Shown here one piece after another: positions 35,130 to 48,569 of a stretch of 64,000 nucleotides of DNA. The DNA lies in contig CM063285.1 of NCBI GenBank assembly GCA_032173965.1, positions 25,889,660-25,953,659 on the forward strand. Reading direction: 5' to 3'. This DNA comes from Sitta carolinensis (Eukaryota; Chordata; Aves; Passeriformes; Sittidae). The translations under genes were made by a program, and so were the position numbers. Positions within the stretch are counted from its first letter, which is position 1. Every line of letters starts with the position of its first letter. The notes beneath the pieces were generated by a model. The model was not told the origin of the DNA, made no database searches, and saw only the letters and a list, made by a program, of their open reading frames with translations.

Positions 35130-38100
35130 TATACAGTAACTGTGAAAGCAGTCAGAGAAGACTCTGCTTCCATGCTTACTGTGGATAGAGTAGCTATAGT
35201 TTCAGAGCACATGTATTAATAATTATTACAACAACTTTTGTAACAGTGATTTTTTTCTGTGTTTTGATTTGACCTAATTATTGTTATTAGTTAAGATGTC
35301 TATAATTTTCACCATTACACTTAAGGTGTGTTGTTTTTGCTCATTGCAAGATTTTGGGAATAACTGTATGCATGCATGGCTTGATGTAGAGATTTTTGAG
35401 TAGCAATAAGAATTTGTTATATATTTACATAAAAGTTCTGAAGTGTAATACGCATTAAAGTCTAATGCTCTTAGGCACAACATCGGTGCTAGAATTAAGT
35501 TCTTGCATAGGCACAAACATGCTGTAATCTAGCACATGGGTCAGCTAAGTCTATTATTTTTTACTCCAAATAAAAGCATAAAAGTTGTTTTAAAATGAGA
35601 CTATTTTTCCTTTTAAATCTCCTTGCACTCATACACTGTTCCTAGCATCTAATGCCAAGAACTATGGGAGTTTAAATGAGTGATAAGTAATGTAGAAAAA
35701 CTGGAAGAGTCCTACCTGTCTGGAGGTATTTTTGTGAAAAGAATCTATAGACAAACAGGATCCTCAGTAAGAGATACCTCAGACTTTTTCCACAGAAGGT
35801 ACTTATTTAAAAAGAAAAAAAAAAAAAAAAGAGAAGAATTTGTTATATTAACTTAATGATCATATATTTCTCTCCTCTTATGCCTGCCTGAAATCAGTCA
35901 GTGGTCTAGAGTTACTGCAGTATAACACAAAGACACACCCATACCCCCCCACACACACATATATATATAATATATATATATATTATGTGTATATATATAT
36001 ATGTGTGTGTGTATATATATATGTATATATATACATATGTGTATATATATAATATACATATGTAAATATCTGCAAGTAACATCTTCAAACAAGTCTTGTT
36101 CTTCTAAGAAACTCATTCTTCCTAAGGAGTAAAATTAGTCAACTTGCCATAAAAGACACTAGTATAAAAGTTTTAATAAGCCTCTGCTATTTGGTTTGTC
36201 AGCAAAAAGGTTTTTTTGTGCAACCAAATATGGCATGCATTTAAGGAAGAATGGAGCTCGAATAATAGTCACACTCCAAGTGCATCAAGTGTCGAGAGCA
36301 ATTTATATTTTCAAGCAGTGATACCCTGTCTCTCCTTTGCAGTAGGACTCATTAAGCCAGTAAGTGATGTAGGACTCATATGATTAGTCATGCAGGAACA
36401 TGTATGAGTTCATGCACGTAACCACATCAAAAAGGTATATAGAGAAAACTCCATGATTTTCTGTTTGGCCACCCTTGTCTAAATTTCTCCTTTTATTGAT
36501 AAATGGTTTACAATTCCTGTATCTTTACTAAGATTTTCTGTCAAGGTTTCATATCTTGGCCATTATCCATCCTACTTTGTTTTTGTTGGTGTGTATCATT
36601 CCCTTTAGTAACTGTGACCAGATTCTTTACTTACAAGTGACAAATCTTTTATTTGCATTGCTTCCCTCAGGGGACAAATAACTTGATTCTCTTATTGCTG
36701 TTTCTGTAACCATAATATTTTCTTTTTTCCACAAATTTACTTCAACTCAGAAGCCTCCTACTAAGGTCAGGCGTGTTTTGATACATGTCTGGAGGTTAAA
36801 CGTTCCAGTGTGTGTTGGAGCAATATACAATTTTGAAATGTCATTTCTGTTTCAAAATTAAAATTTTGATTATGTGGACAACTTTTGTGGTGGACTGAAC
36901 TGAACTGTGGCTGTGCCTAAACCTGAAAAGGGACTGTGAAAGAGTCATATACGTGTGTATAGATCTATTTCCAGTGCCCTTACTTTATCTGTACTGAGGA
37001 ACAGGGAAAAATGTAACTCAAATGTCTTAAATCCTCATAGAGTTAAAAATTTCTAAAAGAAGATTGAAGTCTGCCTATCCTATTCAGGCTTTTCTAAGTG
37101 TGAAGTGAAAAAAACCCTCTCATCATCCTAAGGAGAGAATTAAACCTAGTGTGTAGCAAGGTATGCAAACAAATCCTTGTTAAGCTCAGGTGGAGAGGGA
37201 GCAGACAGGCACAGCTACTTGCCCAAAACAAAAACACCACATGGAGAAATAGGGTGAGGTGCCACTCAGGGGTTGTTAAAAGGCTAGAAACTCCCAATGA
37301 AGCCTTCTGTTCACTTAATCAAATAGAGACCTCTATTTCACCCTCCCAAGGCAATGTAAAGGATAAGCTCTTCTGAAGAGCTATAAGAGGAAGGGTATTC
37401 TTAAAAGCCTTTATCATTTTTTTTCTCCTGAAACTCAAGAGATAACTTTTCTCTGGTAAACCTGTGGAGGGAAAGCATGGCTTCTTTTTCTAACTACATA
37501 TCTACATTCATGATTATTGCACAGGTTTGTAAAAAGTCCTGGAATAAATCTACTATGACAGTAGGTGACACTGACAGATCTATAATAGTTTTTTTTTAAC
37601 TGGACTATAAGCAGTTAACTTTCCAAAAAATGTTATCAGCTGTAGTTAATTTTTAAAAATGCTTATATGCAAAGGTACATTTATTGCATAAATTGGTCTG
37701 CCCACCAGTGACTTGTCATGTCTGCATAGCTCTGTGCCATAGTATATGTCTATATAAATTAAACAAAATGGTGTGTAATTCTAAATAGGCACTTTCAGTC
37801 TTTTAAAGACCACCCATAATTACCTTAAAACTTTTTTGTTGGTGTGTGTTTTGCTTTGTGACTGCTTTTAGTTCACTCTCTGTGATAATATTCTGTTTCC
37901 AGTCTCATCATTATCATATACTTCATGTAATAAACAGAAACAGTTTAGTCCATAAACTAAAACTATTAAAAATTAATTAATTAATTTGTTCTACTTCTTA
38001 GTATTTTCTCAACAGTATTTGTATAAATTTCCACAGCTTTTAAATCACACAAGAGCCCATGCTTAAATATGCAATACATACAAAAGCAATGAGTGAGTGT

Positions 38101-40555
38101 CATGTTTCTTCAAACTTTGTTACGTAGCTTAATCAGACTAGGAAGCAGTTTTATATCAGGGTCCTGAACTTTCTCCTTCAAAACAAATTGTACTTTGTGG
38201 AAGCATCATTTGATTTCAGTGCCCTGAACTGAGTTTCCCCTGATACTCAAGCTGGTGATCTCTGTGCAGTCTGTGGCTGTGCAATCTTACATGCATAATC
38301 TGTAAAGTTTAAGAACTCCTGCCTACATTGTGGTAGAATCAACAAGCCCTGAGTTAGATGAGGAGTCCATGATCCAGGTACACCCAATGGCTCTTTCTAG
38401 AAAACAGCAGTCAAAAGCCAAAGGCTCAGCCCATGGCCTTATCCATTGCACTTATGCTTCAGACAAAAGAAGTAAGGAAAAAGCTGAATTATTATTTCAG
38501 TTTATTACAACAGAAATTAAACATAGAAAGTTTACTCTGTTTCAATAAAGTGCTGGGTTAGGCAGACATTTAAATGATCACTTGATTTAATTCCTATTGA
38601 GTAAATTTATATTAAATGTGTTCTTGACATCTAAATGAATGGAGTCGCTCACAAGCTCTAAAGTTCTCAGAATTCTGTTCTTTTCAGTAGCAAACCCTTC
38701 TATATATAAAAAAAGAAACATAAATTAGTTTAGCATATTCTTACAACTGCACAGCTCAGCTTGGCTTCAAATGGTTTGTTTATGATCTGTACTTGAGACA
38801 TGAAACTAATTAGATTTCTGTGATTGCTAATCTAGCTTTACCATAAAAAAATCTAATGATGAATTTACATATGTGAAAATGCATTATTTAGTGAAATTCA
38901 TGTGTGAAAATTCTCTTTTTTGTATTGAAAACTTATATTGTAAGAAGAAAGGGTCCTTTAGAGACTGAAATCACAGCCTAAAGTATGTCTGGAATTTAAT
39001 CTCTTCTGAGGCATAGAAGCACTTTTTTATTTAATATGGAGACATCATATGTTTTTGACTCTAGCTATGGTTTTTGATATTTGGTATTTGAAACAGTTTT
39101 GGCTGCCATTGACTGACTTGAACATTATTGGTTATACAAGTGCAGCTCTTTGGGTTTTCAGGTGCACTCACATCTATGGTATCTCTTCTATTAAGATTTT
39201 TGCATGTCCTCTTCATTCCATTCCTCAACACTGGGGTGCATTATGTGCCCTCCAGTACTCCTTGCTCCTAGTGTCCTATTGAATTTGGCCAGTACTTTTC
39301 CTGTCCTTCTGCCGACCTTCTACAAAATTCTAAAAAACATAATTCCCCTGAGCCTGGAACTCTCAACTGCTTTGTTGAGCTTTGTATAGCTCTAATTGTC
39401 TAATTACCTGTTTAGTGCACAATGGAGAAGGATTTTAATATTTTCCTTTCTCCACTTGGTTTCTATCCCCTTTTAATCTTTTTTCTTCCTTTTTTTTCCC
39501 CAGTATGTTAACCATCTCAGTTTCCAACTCTAGAATGTCCCATTAATTCCCTTTTTTTTTTGTTTGTTTTCCATAACTGAGTAAGTAGAACTTTTTACGA
39601 TATATGTTTTATTTATATTGTTTTTTTTATATTATTAACTGATTTGCCACAACCATCCTTATTAATTCTCTACATTATTTAATGCTTTCTTATACACTAA
39701 TCATTATTTTCTTTCCCTGGGATTTTAAGTGTTCAATAAAACTACCTTTATCTCTAAACATTCTTTGCTTTGTGTTATTTATGCCCATACTCTGCATTAT
39801 ACTTGATGTATTTTTTTACCAAGTAGCACTGTTATGCATGCATCATTTTTCTTTACCAACTGTATCTTGTAACTATCAGGTTGTCTTAGGGAAGTCTTAT
39901 TTTATTTTTATTTTGATTATGAGCACAGCAATATTGCCTTCTCTGGCAGATTATCTTTTACCTTTGTGTCTTCAAACATATCCTCTGTGCCATATCAAAA
40001 GAACCACTGTGTTATTTATATGCAGAGTTGAATGTGAACACTGGTATTACACGTGTACATCTGCCTGTTCTTCCAATCTCATTATCACACTTAATGCACT
40101 CCAGGTCTTCCCTAGGAAATAAAATTCACCCTTTTCTTACTAGAATTTTGCCTTTTATATACTTTTATTTGATCAGTCAGTTTATAGTCTACTTGCCCTT
40201 TCTTTTTAGTGAATTTTAATAGGTTCCTGTAATTACACTAGTTTGTAATTTGAAGCATCTACAATCTTAGTCCATAAAAAATTAAACTAATGTAGATTTC
40301 ATCTGATCCCAATAACCAATAGTGATAAGCAGAACTAACAAAAATACATAGAGTTAGCAAAATATATGACTTCTACTGTTTGCATTACACATTTATGTCA
40401 GATGATATTTAGTAATATAAATGGTGTGGTACACCTTAGATAAAATTGCTTCACAATCAACTGAGATTTGACAACTTCCATATTGCAAAACATCTTGATG
40501 CCAAGGAGAGAGGTACTGACCTACTCTCCTCTGTTTTTTTTGGGAAATGCTGTTC
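35130..40555. other. Non-coding stretch; pyrimidine-rich at 39.0-40.2 kb
   Basis: No gene is recognised. It contains a 16-A run ending at 35830 and the microsatellite at 35951-36064. From about 39.0 to 40.2 kb the plus strand is markedly rich in T and C. That skew explains the long hydrophobic open frame of 146 codons at 39682-40122. Confidence 0.5.
35951..36064. repeat. AT/CA compound microsatellite
   Basis: Starts with a short (CA)n after a C run and continues as interrupted (TA)n with TG/TA blocks, including several self-complementary stretches. The open frame across it, rich in Tyr, Ile and His, is an artefact. Confidence 0.95.
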
Positions 40556-40557
40556 TA

Positions 40558-40655
40558 ATGCCTGCAACCTGCTCAAGGAGAACCTTAGCAGGGAGGCTGG
40601 ACAAGGTGATCTGTAGATGTCCCTTCCAATACCAAACATTCTGTGATTCTGTATG
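40558..40655 (+). mobile_element. CR1 LINE 3' fragment
   Basis: A short plus-strand CR1 end: a GCAGGGAGGCTGGACAAGGT block, then GATGTCCCTTCCAATACC, then ATTCTGTGATTCTGT. It is heavily truncated. The right end is clear and the left end approximate. Confidence 0.88.
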
Positions 40656-40657
40656 AA

Positions 40658-43600
40658 CCTGTGAAAAGATAATTTATATTGTGTTTGATGTGAAGTATTC
40701 ATGTAACAAGAAAAGAAAAAAGCTATCTAGAGAAGCAGGAGTTCTGTGTTCGAAAGGCCGTGGTATTTCAAAGAGCATTAAAGACATTTGTACATTATAA
40801 GTATCATTCTTTGGTATTATGTACCTGAAGATCACTATATGAGTCTCTCATGTGAGCACTGTTATTAATTCTAATACATGTTTGGTATTGTTGCTTCATA
40901 TTTCAGCTGAATTTATTTTTTACTCTCTCTAGGAGATGCATTCCATTGAGTTTTTGTGTTAACTTGCCTGCAGAAAATGTGCTGCTATGAGAGATACTGA
41001 TTTCTAGATTTTAAGGTTTTCTGCAGTATTCTTTCAAAATAACTTTTGCTGAAAATTCAAAAAACTGACTTTCAACAGTATATTTTCTTTTTGCAGGTGC
41101 AGTTTCACAGAACATGGAGCAAATGCAATAAAAATATTTAATAAAAGCATATACAATTTTACATTTTCTGAAAAACAGTTTAAGAAAAATATTAATGTGA
41201 GAAATCACCAGGCCCTTTTTTCTCAAAATGCAGGAGATACAGAGAGGATTTTTCCCTTCTGTGTGTCAGAACATACCTTAGGCAATGGTTAATTGTTTAT
41301 TTTCTCTCTTCAGCATTACTTCTTAGACTAACAAGGAGTGGCAATCATTACTTGCTGCTTTCCAAATGAGGTATAAAATGTCTCAGTCACTTCAGAGACA
41401 TGGATTCAGTGTTTTGACTCTGAAACTGTATTGTTTCCATTGCACTCCTCGCAAAGCGTATGTACCTTCACTGCTGTTGCTTTCTTTGGTGTGCATCACT
41501 GTTCACACATCACTTTTTTATGTCTCTAATATATTCCTAGCAGAATTTTCCTCCCCTTCCCCTACCCCCCACCTTTCTCTCCCTTTTTTATAAAATAAAA
41601 GATAATAGTAATATGCTGACAATCCTAGTTCTACCACCCTGTGTAAAATAAAATTTCTCTGAAGGATGTCAGTTTTGTGCCATGTTTTGACGTCTTACTG
41701 TCTGATTTAAAGCTAGTTGAAGATTTTAATTCCCTCACTATGAAGCCGCCTTCCTTTTTTTTTTTTGGACATATTTGCTAGTCTTTAAACAATAGGCTCA
41801 TAGGTTCTAGTAGTTGTTACATTTTATGTGCCTCTAGTTGCAGTAAACTTAAAACAACTAAACAACTTTTAAGATTTAATTGCTATTTCTAAGATGTTCC
41901 TTTTGGTGGTTGTTGAGCTCACGGTGGTAGGAGTTACCTTGCTTGCTGAAATGTTCCCTGATGTAGCAGACCAGGCACAGCGCAGATGGTGGAAAGAGTG
42001 GAACAGAGTGTAATCTCAAGAGACACTAGAGATGTCCATAAAGTGCAATGCACTGCTGTGAAGAAATCCCAGAGCTCTGAATTAGATGGGTTTGGATCTG
42101 AAAACATGTCATGTATAAGGTAATTGAGGTCCCAGGCTTGGCAATATTGGATATCCTGTGGATATATTAGTTCTCTTGGCACTATTTCAGTCATCATTAG
42201 CACAGCACTGCTATGAAACATCTGTTCTTAATTTCCTATCCCCTTCTAATCTGTGGGATTAATGCTGTATGCTTGAAGAATTGCTGTGCAGGCTATATTC
42301 CATATTAATTGGGAGGGTAATCTAGATTTGTGAGAGTGGGTGTGTTTTTCGAAACAGTTCATATGAAACTTATGGGAAACACATTTTCCTTCTTGAAAAA
42401 TTTCCAGCTATTGCCACTGGCCCACTACAGCACCTTCCTGAAGCTGCTGGATGAGCCAAAAGCCAAACCTTCACCTGCAGGAGTCGTTCTTGGAGTTGTT
42501 GGAACTTGCCACAGCATCCAAGGCTGTGGTCTAGATTTCCTTCAAGATGCCTGTCATGTCGACTCAACCACACTTGTTCAAACAAACTTTTTCTTTTTCA
42601 TTTGCTTTTGCACAATCACCATTACTAAATTCCCAGAGCTGGAGAGCAGCTGGCAACACTGCAGTATAGGAGTGGGCAATGGAGTAATTGCAAATGCATT
42701 GCCCAAGTAATTCTCTACTTCTTCTTTCCACAAATTGAAGAATCAATCTCAGTCTCTGAGTGTAAATGATTATTAGTTAAGCATTTGCCAGATGATTTGT
42801 GTAACTAAATATGTTTTAGCCTGTGGCTCTGCAGAAAACACACTATGCCCTTCTCTCATACAGTGTGTAATCAATTAAATAAGCCAATAATGTGGATTTG
42901 TGTTCAAACATTTTCAAAACAATGGCATAATAATTCATAAGAGCATGTAATGCCATTTTGATTTTATTTGGTAATATTTTGAGTAGAATTTATTTTCAGT
43001 GAAATGGACAAAAGTTAAATACCAGAAATAAAGTGAAGTAAACATTCTTTTCACTCTATTATAGTTAATGATTCCTGTATCTATATTTTCTGAAATCATA
43101 ATTTTCAACATTGAAAAGTGAAGTGTCTTCATTGCATGCCAGAGGAGGGCCTATCCTATAAACTCTTTCTTCAATTGCTTTTCTTGATATCATCCATCTG
43201 CTTTAGACAGAAGGTGTCAGAAACAGTTACTATGCTGCAGCAAAATGTTTCCTTTACCACTCCAGAGTTATATTTGTTACAGCTAATCATAAAAAGAAAT
43301 GTGCAGGACGTAAATCAAATAAAGAGGGGTTCAGAGGAAATAAGTATTTTAAATTGTGGGATAATATTGTGAAGATGACATTTAGGTTGTATGTGTTTGT
43401 GGGTGCTCAATATTGTAAACCATTGCAATTTATACACACACTAACTGGACAGGTTATAAAAGTATAACTATTTTTCTTTCATGGTTGTACTGACATGAGA
43501 AAAACATTTAATATTCACTATCAAAGTCTATAGTGTCATCCACCATTACTTTTATATGATATGTTTCTGTGCAGAGCAAAGGAATGCAATTTAGTTTATG

Positions 43601-43905
43601 CCCTGTCTTACACTGGATTTTTTCAGTATATGAAGAAATAGAGATTCTTAAGTCATAGGTAAGCAAAGTAATCTTAGCTTCAGATTCAGTGGCACAAACA
43701 CTTCCAACCGTGTTGTCCTTGGGCTCAGATGCTGACTGAAAGGACAAAAGCTGGCTTTTTCTGGATGCTGTTATATTATAGGTATAGAACAAACCAAAGG
43801 GAGAGTTTTACCATACATACTCATGTGTTCACTTTTTAAAACCAGATGAAAATGTACTATGAATATTAGTCTCTGAAATTTTGTCTGCTTGTACCACTCA
43901 GAGTA
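40658..43905. other. Non-coding stretch
   Basis: No recognisable repeat or gene. 42.38-42.71 kb is somewhat richer in G and C and open on both strands (126 codons plus-strand at 42330-42710, 71 codons minus-strand at 42370-42585). The products show no known motif. Confidence 0.5.
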
Positions 43906-43911
43906 GCAGAT

Positions 43912-45342
43912 TGTAATGATACTTTTTGCGTTAGTTTGACCAGCCCATGGAAGTGAACTGGCTGGTTTTGAGATTGGCTTTTTATTGGACCAATGAGAAA
44001 GCATTTTCTAGTTCTTATTCCCTTTGAAAGGACGCCCTGGAAGCTCTCTGTCCTTCCAGCTGTCGGAGAGAAAACTCCTCTTTCCCCTGGACCAAGTGGG
44101 GAGAGGGGGGGAGGGAAAGCCCCATGGGCCAGGTGGGGCTCAGCTGATTTGGGAACATTTGTCGGCACAGAGTTGTGCTCTGCTGCTGGCTGGGCTGGGC
44201 TCTGCCTCTGCCATAACTCTGCTGCTCCTGGTGAGGGGGGGGCAGACGCGATGATGGGGGATGGAACACCTTGATTAGGCCAAGGGGTGGAAAAGGAATT
44301 TTGAAATCTCTCCAACTTTCCCCCCTAGCAGCAGAAGACCAGCGGCTGCCTTTGGGCCCAGCCACTCTGAGAGCTGCAACACCCCCAGCACGGCTGTGAA
44401 ATGGGACACCATGGACTGCCACAGCTGGACACTGTCTCTTGTTAACTCTTTCAGGGCATCAGTGCACAGATGGGACCTGGAAAGCCTCATCCTCTCTCCA
44501 GTGGGAGAAAATCAGAATGCAGATGTGTAAAGAACACATGAAGTATCACAGTCAGTCAAGAAAGAGTAAAAGTCCAGGTGAAGGAGTGTGGGAAGTTGCT
44601 TTTCAGCTGTAAAACACTCTTGCAAGCTATGGTGGGTGGCTATAATATATAGAGATTTTTCCTTTAAACCATAAAGAAGTATGGGGGAAGATAAAAGAGT
44701 TCAAATTGTAGACCTGAGCAAAGGAGTGAAACGTTAAGCGGACTGTTGATTTCATGAGAAGTTGAACAGAGAGATGAAGTGATAAAGACTCTTTGCCCTC
44801 GAAAGAAAAAGTGAATCTCAGTCCCTTGAGGCGAAGGTGATCCCAAAGATATAAAGAAAACCTTTGTTTTGAACAGTTATCTTTAAAATAAGACCCCCTA
44901 CATCGATGTGGCCCAGAGACACAACTGTGAACATGGGAGGAGTTTCATGAACGCAAAGGATCCAGGCGGTTGCTGCTCATGAAGAATGGATCCACAAGAA
45001 AACTGTTTTCTTGTGGGGGAATTGACCAGAGTGAAGGAGAGGTGCTTCCCTCCCTAAGTGAACTGAAGAAAGACTGTTTTAGTGGTGGGAAACTGAGATT
45101 TCTGAGTGTTGTTTTCTTTACATTGTTTGTTGGGAGGAAAGAAGGTGTGGGGAGGGAGGAAGAGAGTGTTTTGAAGGTTTCCTTCTCATTCTTGTTTTTC
45201 TTTATTTTAGTGTTAGTTAATAAAGTCTTATTAATTTTAAGCTTAAGCCTGCTTTGCTCTTGATTGGGAACTTTCAAATTGGCAAACTCAAACCAAAACA
45301 GAAATAGATGTTTCTGCCTGGTATCGAATTGAAACCACAACA
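43912..45342 (+). mobile_element. LTR of an endogenous retrovirus, 5' border unresolved
   Basis: About 1.4 kb with the layout of an avian retroviral LTR on the plus strand. A CCAAT box (43990-43994, with an ATTGG at 43984-43988) lies in the upstream part, a TATA-like TATAATATAT at 44641-44650, and AATAAA at 45219-45224. A TTTAAGCTTAAGCCTGCTTTGCTCTT-type U5 start follows, shown here by its core CTTAAGCCTGCTTTGCTC. The 3' end is ACCACAACA at 45342. The middle, 44.03-44.45 kb, is GC-rich. I see no internal retroviral genes, so it is probably a solo LTR. I could not find a convincing target duplication or the matching TGTTGTGG start, so the left border is a guess. Several overlapping minus- and plus-strand open frames at 43866-44490 are not genes. 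Confidence 0.68.
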
Positions 45343-45344
45343 CT

Positions 45345-48300
45345 TTAAAAAATGTGCGTATCTAACTGTCTGCTTTGATTAAATAGGATAACTGTTGCTG
45401 ACCTGTATCTTAGTAAGAAAAGCTGTGTAAAGCTGAGTTGGTTTATATAATTTATAGGAAATGATGCAGTTTTCTAATAATGTTTAGTTCTTCAAACTGG
45501 TTGGATACAATTTTCTATGTTATCAAAGTTTTGTTTCTCAGAATATTACTTTTCCTGAGTGATTCGTTTACTTGCCCTTGTCTCTCTCCTCCTCTTTTTA
45601 TCTTTGTTGAGTTAATATCTAAAGGAAATTTTAGTTCCTGATAGGATAAACCATCATAGACTTTTTAAAGGTAGTCTCCCTCTCAGGATGATTCCTTTAG
45701 AAATAGTCATATTTTAAACTTTTTTTTTTTTTTTCATGTAATCTCAAGTAAATCATCAAAGTCTAATAGAAGCAGATGAATAGCTGACAGGTGGAAAAGA
45801 TCGATCTAATCAGCAGTCAGTGGTTCTCAAATATTTTAAGTATGGATTCTGCATCTGTTTGGTCAAGTTCCAGATCTGCTTCAGTAAATTTGAAAAAAAG
45901 TCAGTTGTATCCTTACTTATCTGTCTCAGAAGTATTCTGTAGCTCTCCACGGAAGTAGTACATACTGAACTTTAAGGTTGTTCTTTTTCTTAGTGTCTTT
46001 ATTCACGTCTTCAATCATTTGGTCTTCCTAAGATGTCTAGAGATCTATTCTGAGACTCCATTTTCAAGATGGATGGTGTTATCTGGGAAATACATCATTC
46101 GTACATTTAGGGGACAGCTAAATAGCATCCATAGTTCAGCCTATATGCACAAAAGTCCAGGGATTCCTAGCATGGTTGAAATTCAGGTGTAGTATCCTTT
46201 CTCTTTCCCTTGATGCCTATATTACTTCCTGAACAACTTCTATCATGACAATGTAAGCATTTCAAGATGCTGTTAGGTTTCCGTTATTGCTGTCTCTAAG
46301 GGAAGTAAGGCATGCTTTGAGTCTTTGTGGGTTTCATGAAAATGAGTAATTATAAAAGACTGCACCAAAAGTACCTTGGCAGATGTCAACACCAGCATTG
46401 TTGATACATTAAAAAGCCTTTTCTAAGTGGGATGCAATTATCCAGTAGTCAAGGAAGACATTATTTTTCACGTTAAGTAAATGATTTAGGACTTGAAGAG
46501 CTTGTCTATGTGGTTACAAGAGTATCTTGCCATTACTTCTCAAACAGAACTCCAACATGAAATTTTGCCTGAGGTTTTTTTCTTGGTAGAAGTTCATTAT
46601 GGAATTTTTATTAATATTGAAGAAAAAGTGAAAGATAGGCATTCTGTCACCCTGTCGATACTATTCAGAAATAGAGTGTTTTTTATATGTTCTTTAGAAA
46701 GAACATATAGAAGGAAAAACATTTATAATGTGAGTATTTATTTTGATGGAACCTGCATTAAAGACAATTTTGGAAGATGGATTCAGAATTCCTCTGTCAT
46801 GTTTGGTGCCTCACATTTATCTCAAGAAAGAAAATTCTATTTTTGTTTCCCAGGTAGGGATGCATTAACTTAAAATACTTTGAAATTGAGCTTCATAGGA
46901 CAAAGAGTGAAAAATTGTGCATTCATCCTAACACATCCAGGCCGATTTTGTCTATAAATCATGATTAGAATTCTCACAGGACTTAAGGTTTTCTTAAGTT
47001 TACAATATATCTTGATTCCTCTATGATGAGGTTATTTTATGACTTTTCACATCCTTGACTGGCACCCTACCTATATAAAATATCAAAGCCGGAAATCTGA
47101 TCTTTATTTTTTTGTTTTTATCCAAGCTTTAAGAGCAAGAGCTCCAACAGTTATTACTTTTTAAATACCTATATTACTTAAATCATGCATGTTGTCCATT
47201 ATAAACATTACCACAGGGGTGCAATTTCAGACTTGTCTGACTTCCCTCATTCTTAAAAACTGTGTAATCGGTGAGAGTAATTTGCTCTTAGCCTATTTTT
47301 GGTCACAGAGATGTAAAATGAGCATTTAGCTGGAGCATAATTTCACCTAGCAGAGGTGTCTCTTGCACAGATCAGCACACAGTTTGTCACATATCTTTTG
47401 GTGCCAAGATGGGAACAGACATGGGTCATGAGTCAGGTGAGTTGGCAAGCCTGTGTGGAATCCCACCCAGCATGTGTCTGCAGTACAAGTAGCTTCCTCT
47501 CATGAACATAAATTAATTAGATATACTATCAGAAAATCACCCACCAAATGTTATTTCTGGATGTCTTAATATCCCAATGTCACCATGTCAAAAGCCATGG
47601 CAACAACATCACTAGACATATGGGAGGTTTATCAGTGGTGTTCAGTAAAATTCAGGAGCTTTTAAGGAGCTGACTAAAAATAATTGCTTGTAGTCTAAAC
47701 ACTTACTTAAAATGTTGTGTTCGATGTCTGCCACGATAAAGGGACAGACTGCATATGTTATTTCTGGCCAGTATATGTATGAACTAGATGTGGATTAGAG
47801 AAGAGCAACAAGTACAAAATATTGCTATTTGATTTCAGAGGTGAGGGTTCTTTTTGAAAAGAGAACACTGATAACTTTTCTCTGCTTGTTTTTCAAAACA
47901 TTTGTATCTTATGAGCTAAAACATTTTTTACACTCAAATTTGGCTGTTATGTTTATGTGCTATATAATAATTATGGTTAGAAAATACAATGGGAATTACT
48001 TAGTGCTACTTTAGACAGTGGTGTTCAAAAGACAATTTTAAGCATATAAAATGAAAGAAATCAGGCAGATCAAATTAGACTGATCTTCTAATTTTAGATT
48101 TAATCAACTGCAGTCAGAGATAGAGGTGAACAAATGTCTTTGATGTCTAAAGTAAGATTAAATTGATGTGCACGCATTATATTCAGCATTGAAAAGTCCC
48201 TGAATAACTCAAAGATAGTTATCAGAATCAATTAAAAGAAGTACAAATTTAGTAGAACAAATTTAGTAGACATGTATGTACAATTACATAAATCAATATA

Positions 48301-48565
48301 ACCTACCTGAAGTGAGTCAATGTGAAAGGGAAACTTGCTTATTGGAGGTTTTGAAGGTATGCAGAAATGTCTGTAAAAGTGGTCTTGCTGCTAAAGCATG
48401 CCAGACTTCTATGCTTCTAGAAACATCCCCCACCAAAAACCTTTGAGAAACTTAGGAAGTGATTTCAGGAGTTTCTCCATGTAGGTTAATCATCATTTAA
48501 ACTGACTAGTCAAATAGTTTTAAAAATTGACCAGGTGATAGGAATATACATTTCTGGCAAAGAAG
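45345..48565. other. Non-coding stretch
   Basis: No recognisable gene or transposon. A 126-codon plus-strand open frame at 46493-46873 lacks known motifs. A 14-bp perfect tandem duplication lies at 48243-48270. Confidence 0.5.
48243..48270. repeat. Perfect tandem duplication, 14 bp x 2
   Basis: ACAAATTTAGTAGA occurs twice without change and without spacer (48243-48256 and 48257-48270). Confidence 0.95.
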
Positions 48566-48569
48566 GAGA

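Noticed and set aside
39682..40122. 146-codon plus-strand open frame with a membrane-protein look
   Set aside because: The hydrophobic composition follows from T-rich DNA. No motif, no splice or promoter context, and no family that I recognise.
42330..42710. 126-codon plus-strand open frame
   Set aside because: Open on both strands with a poly-Phe tract from T runs. No recognisable motif.
44015..44490. Proline-rich open frames of 71-149 codons
   Set aside because: They fall in the GC-rich core of the LTR-like element at 43912-45342.
46493..46873. 126-codon plus-strand open frame
   Set aside because: No family resemblance and no exon-like borders. Frames of this length are unsurprising in 64 kb read in six frames.
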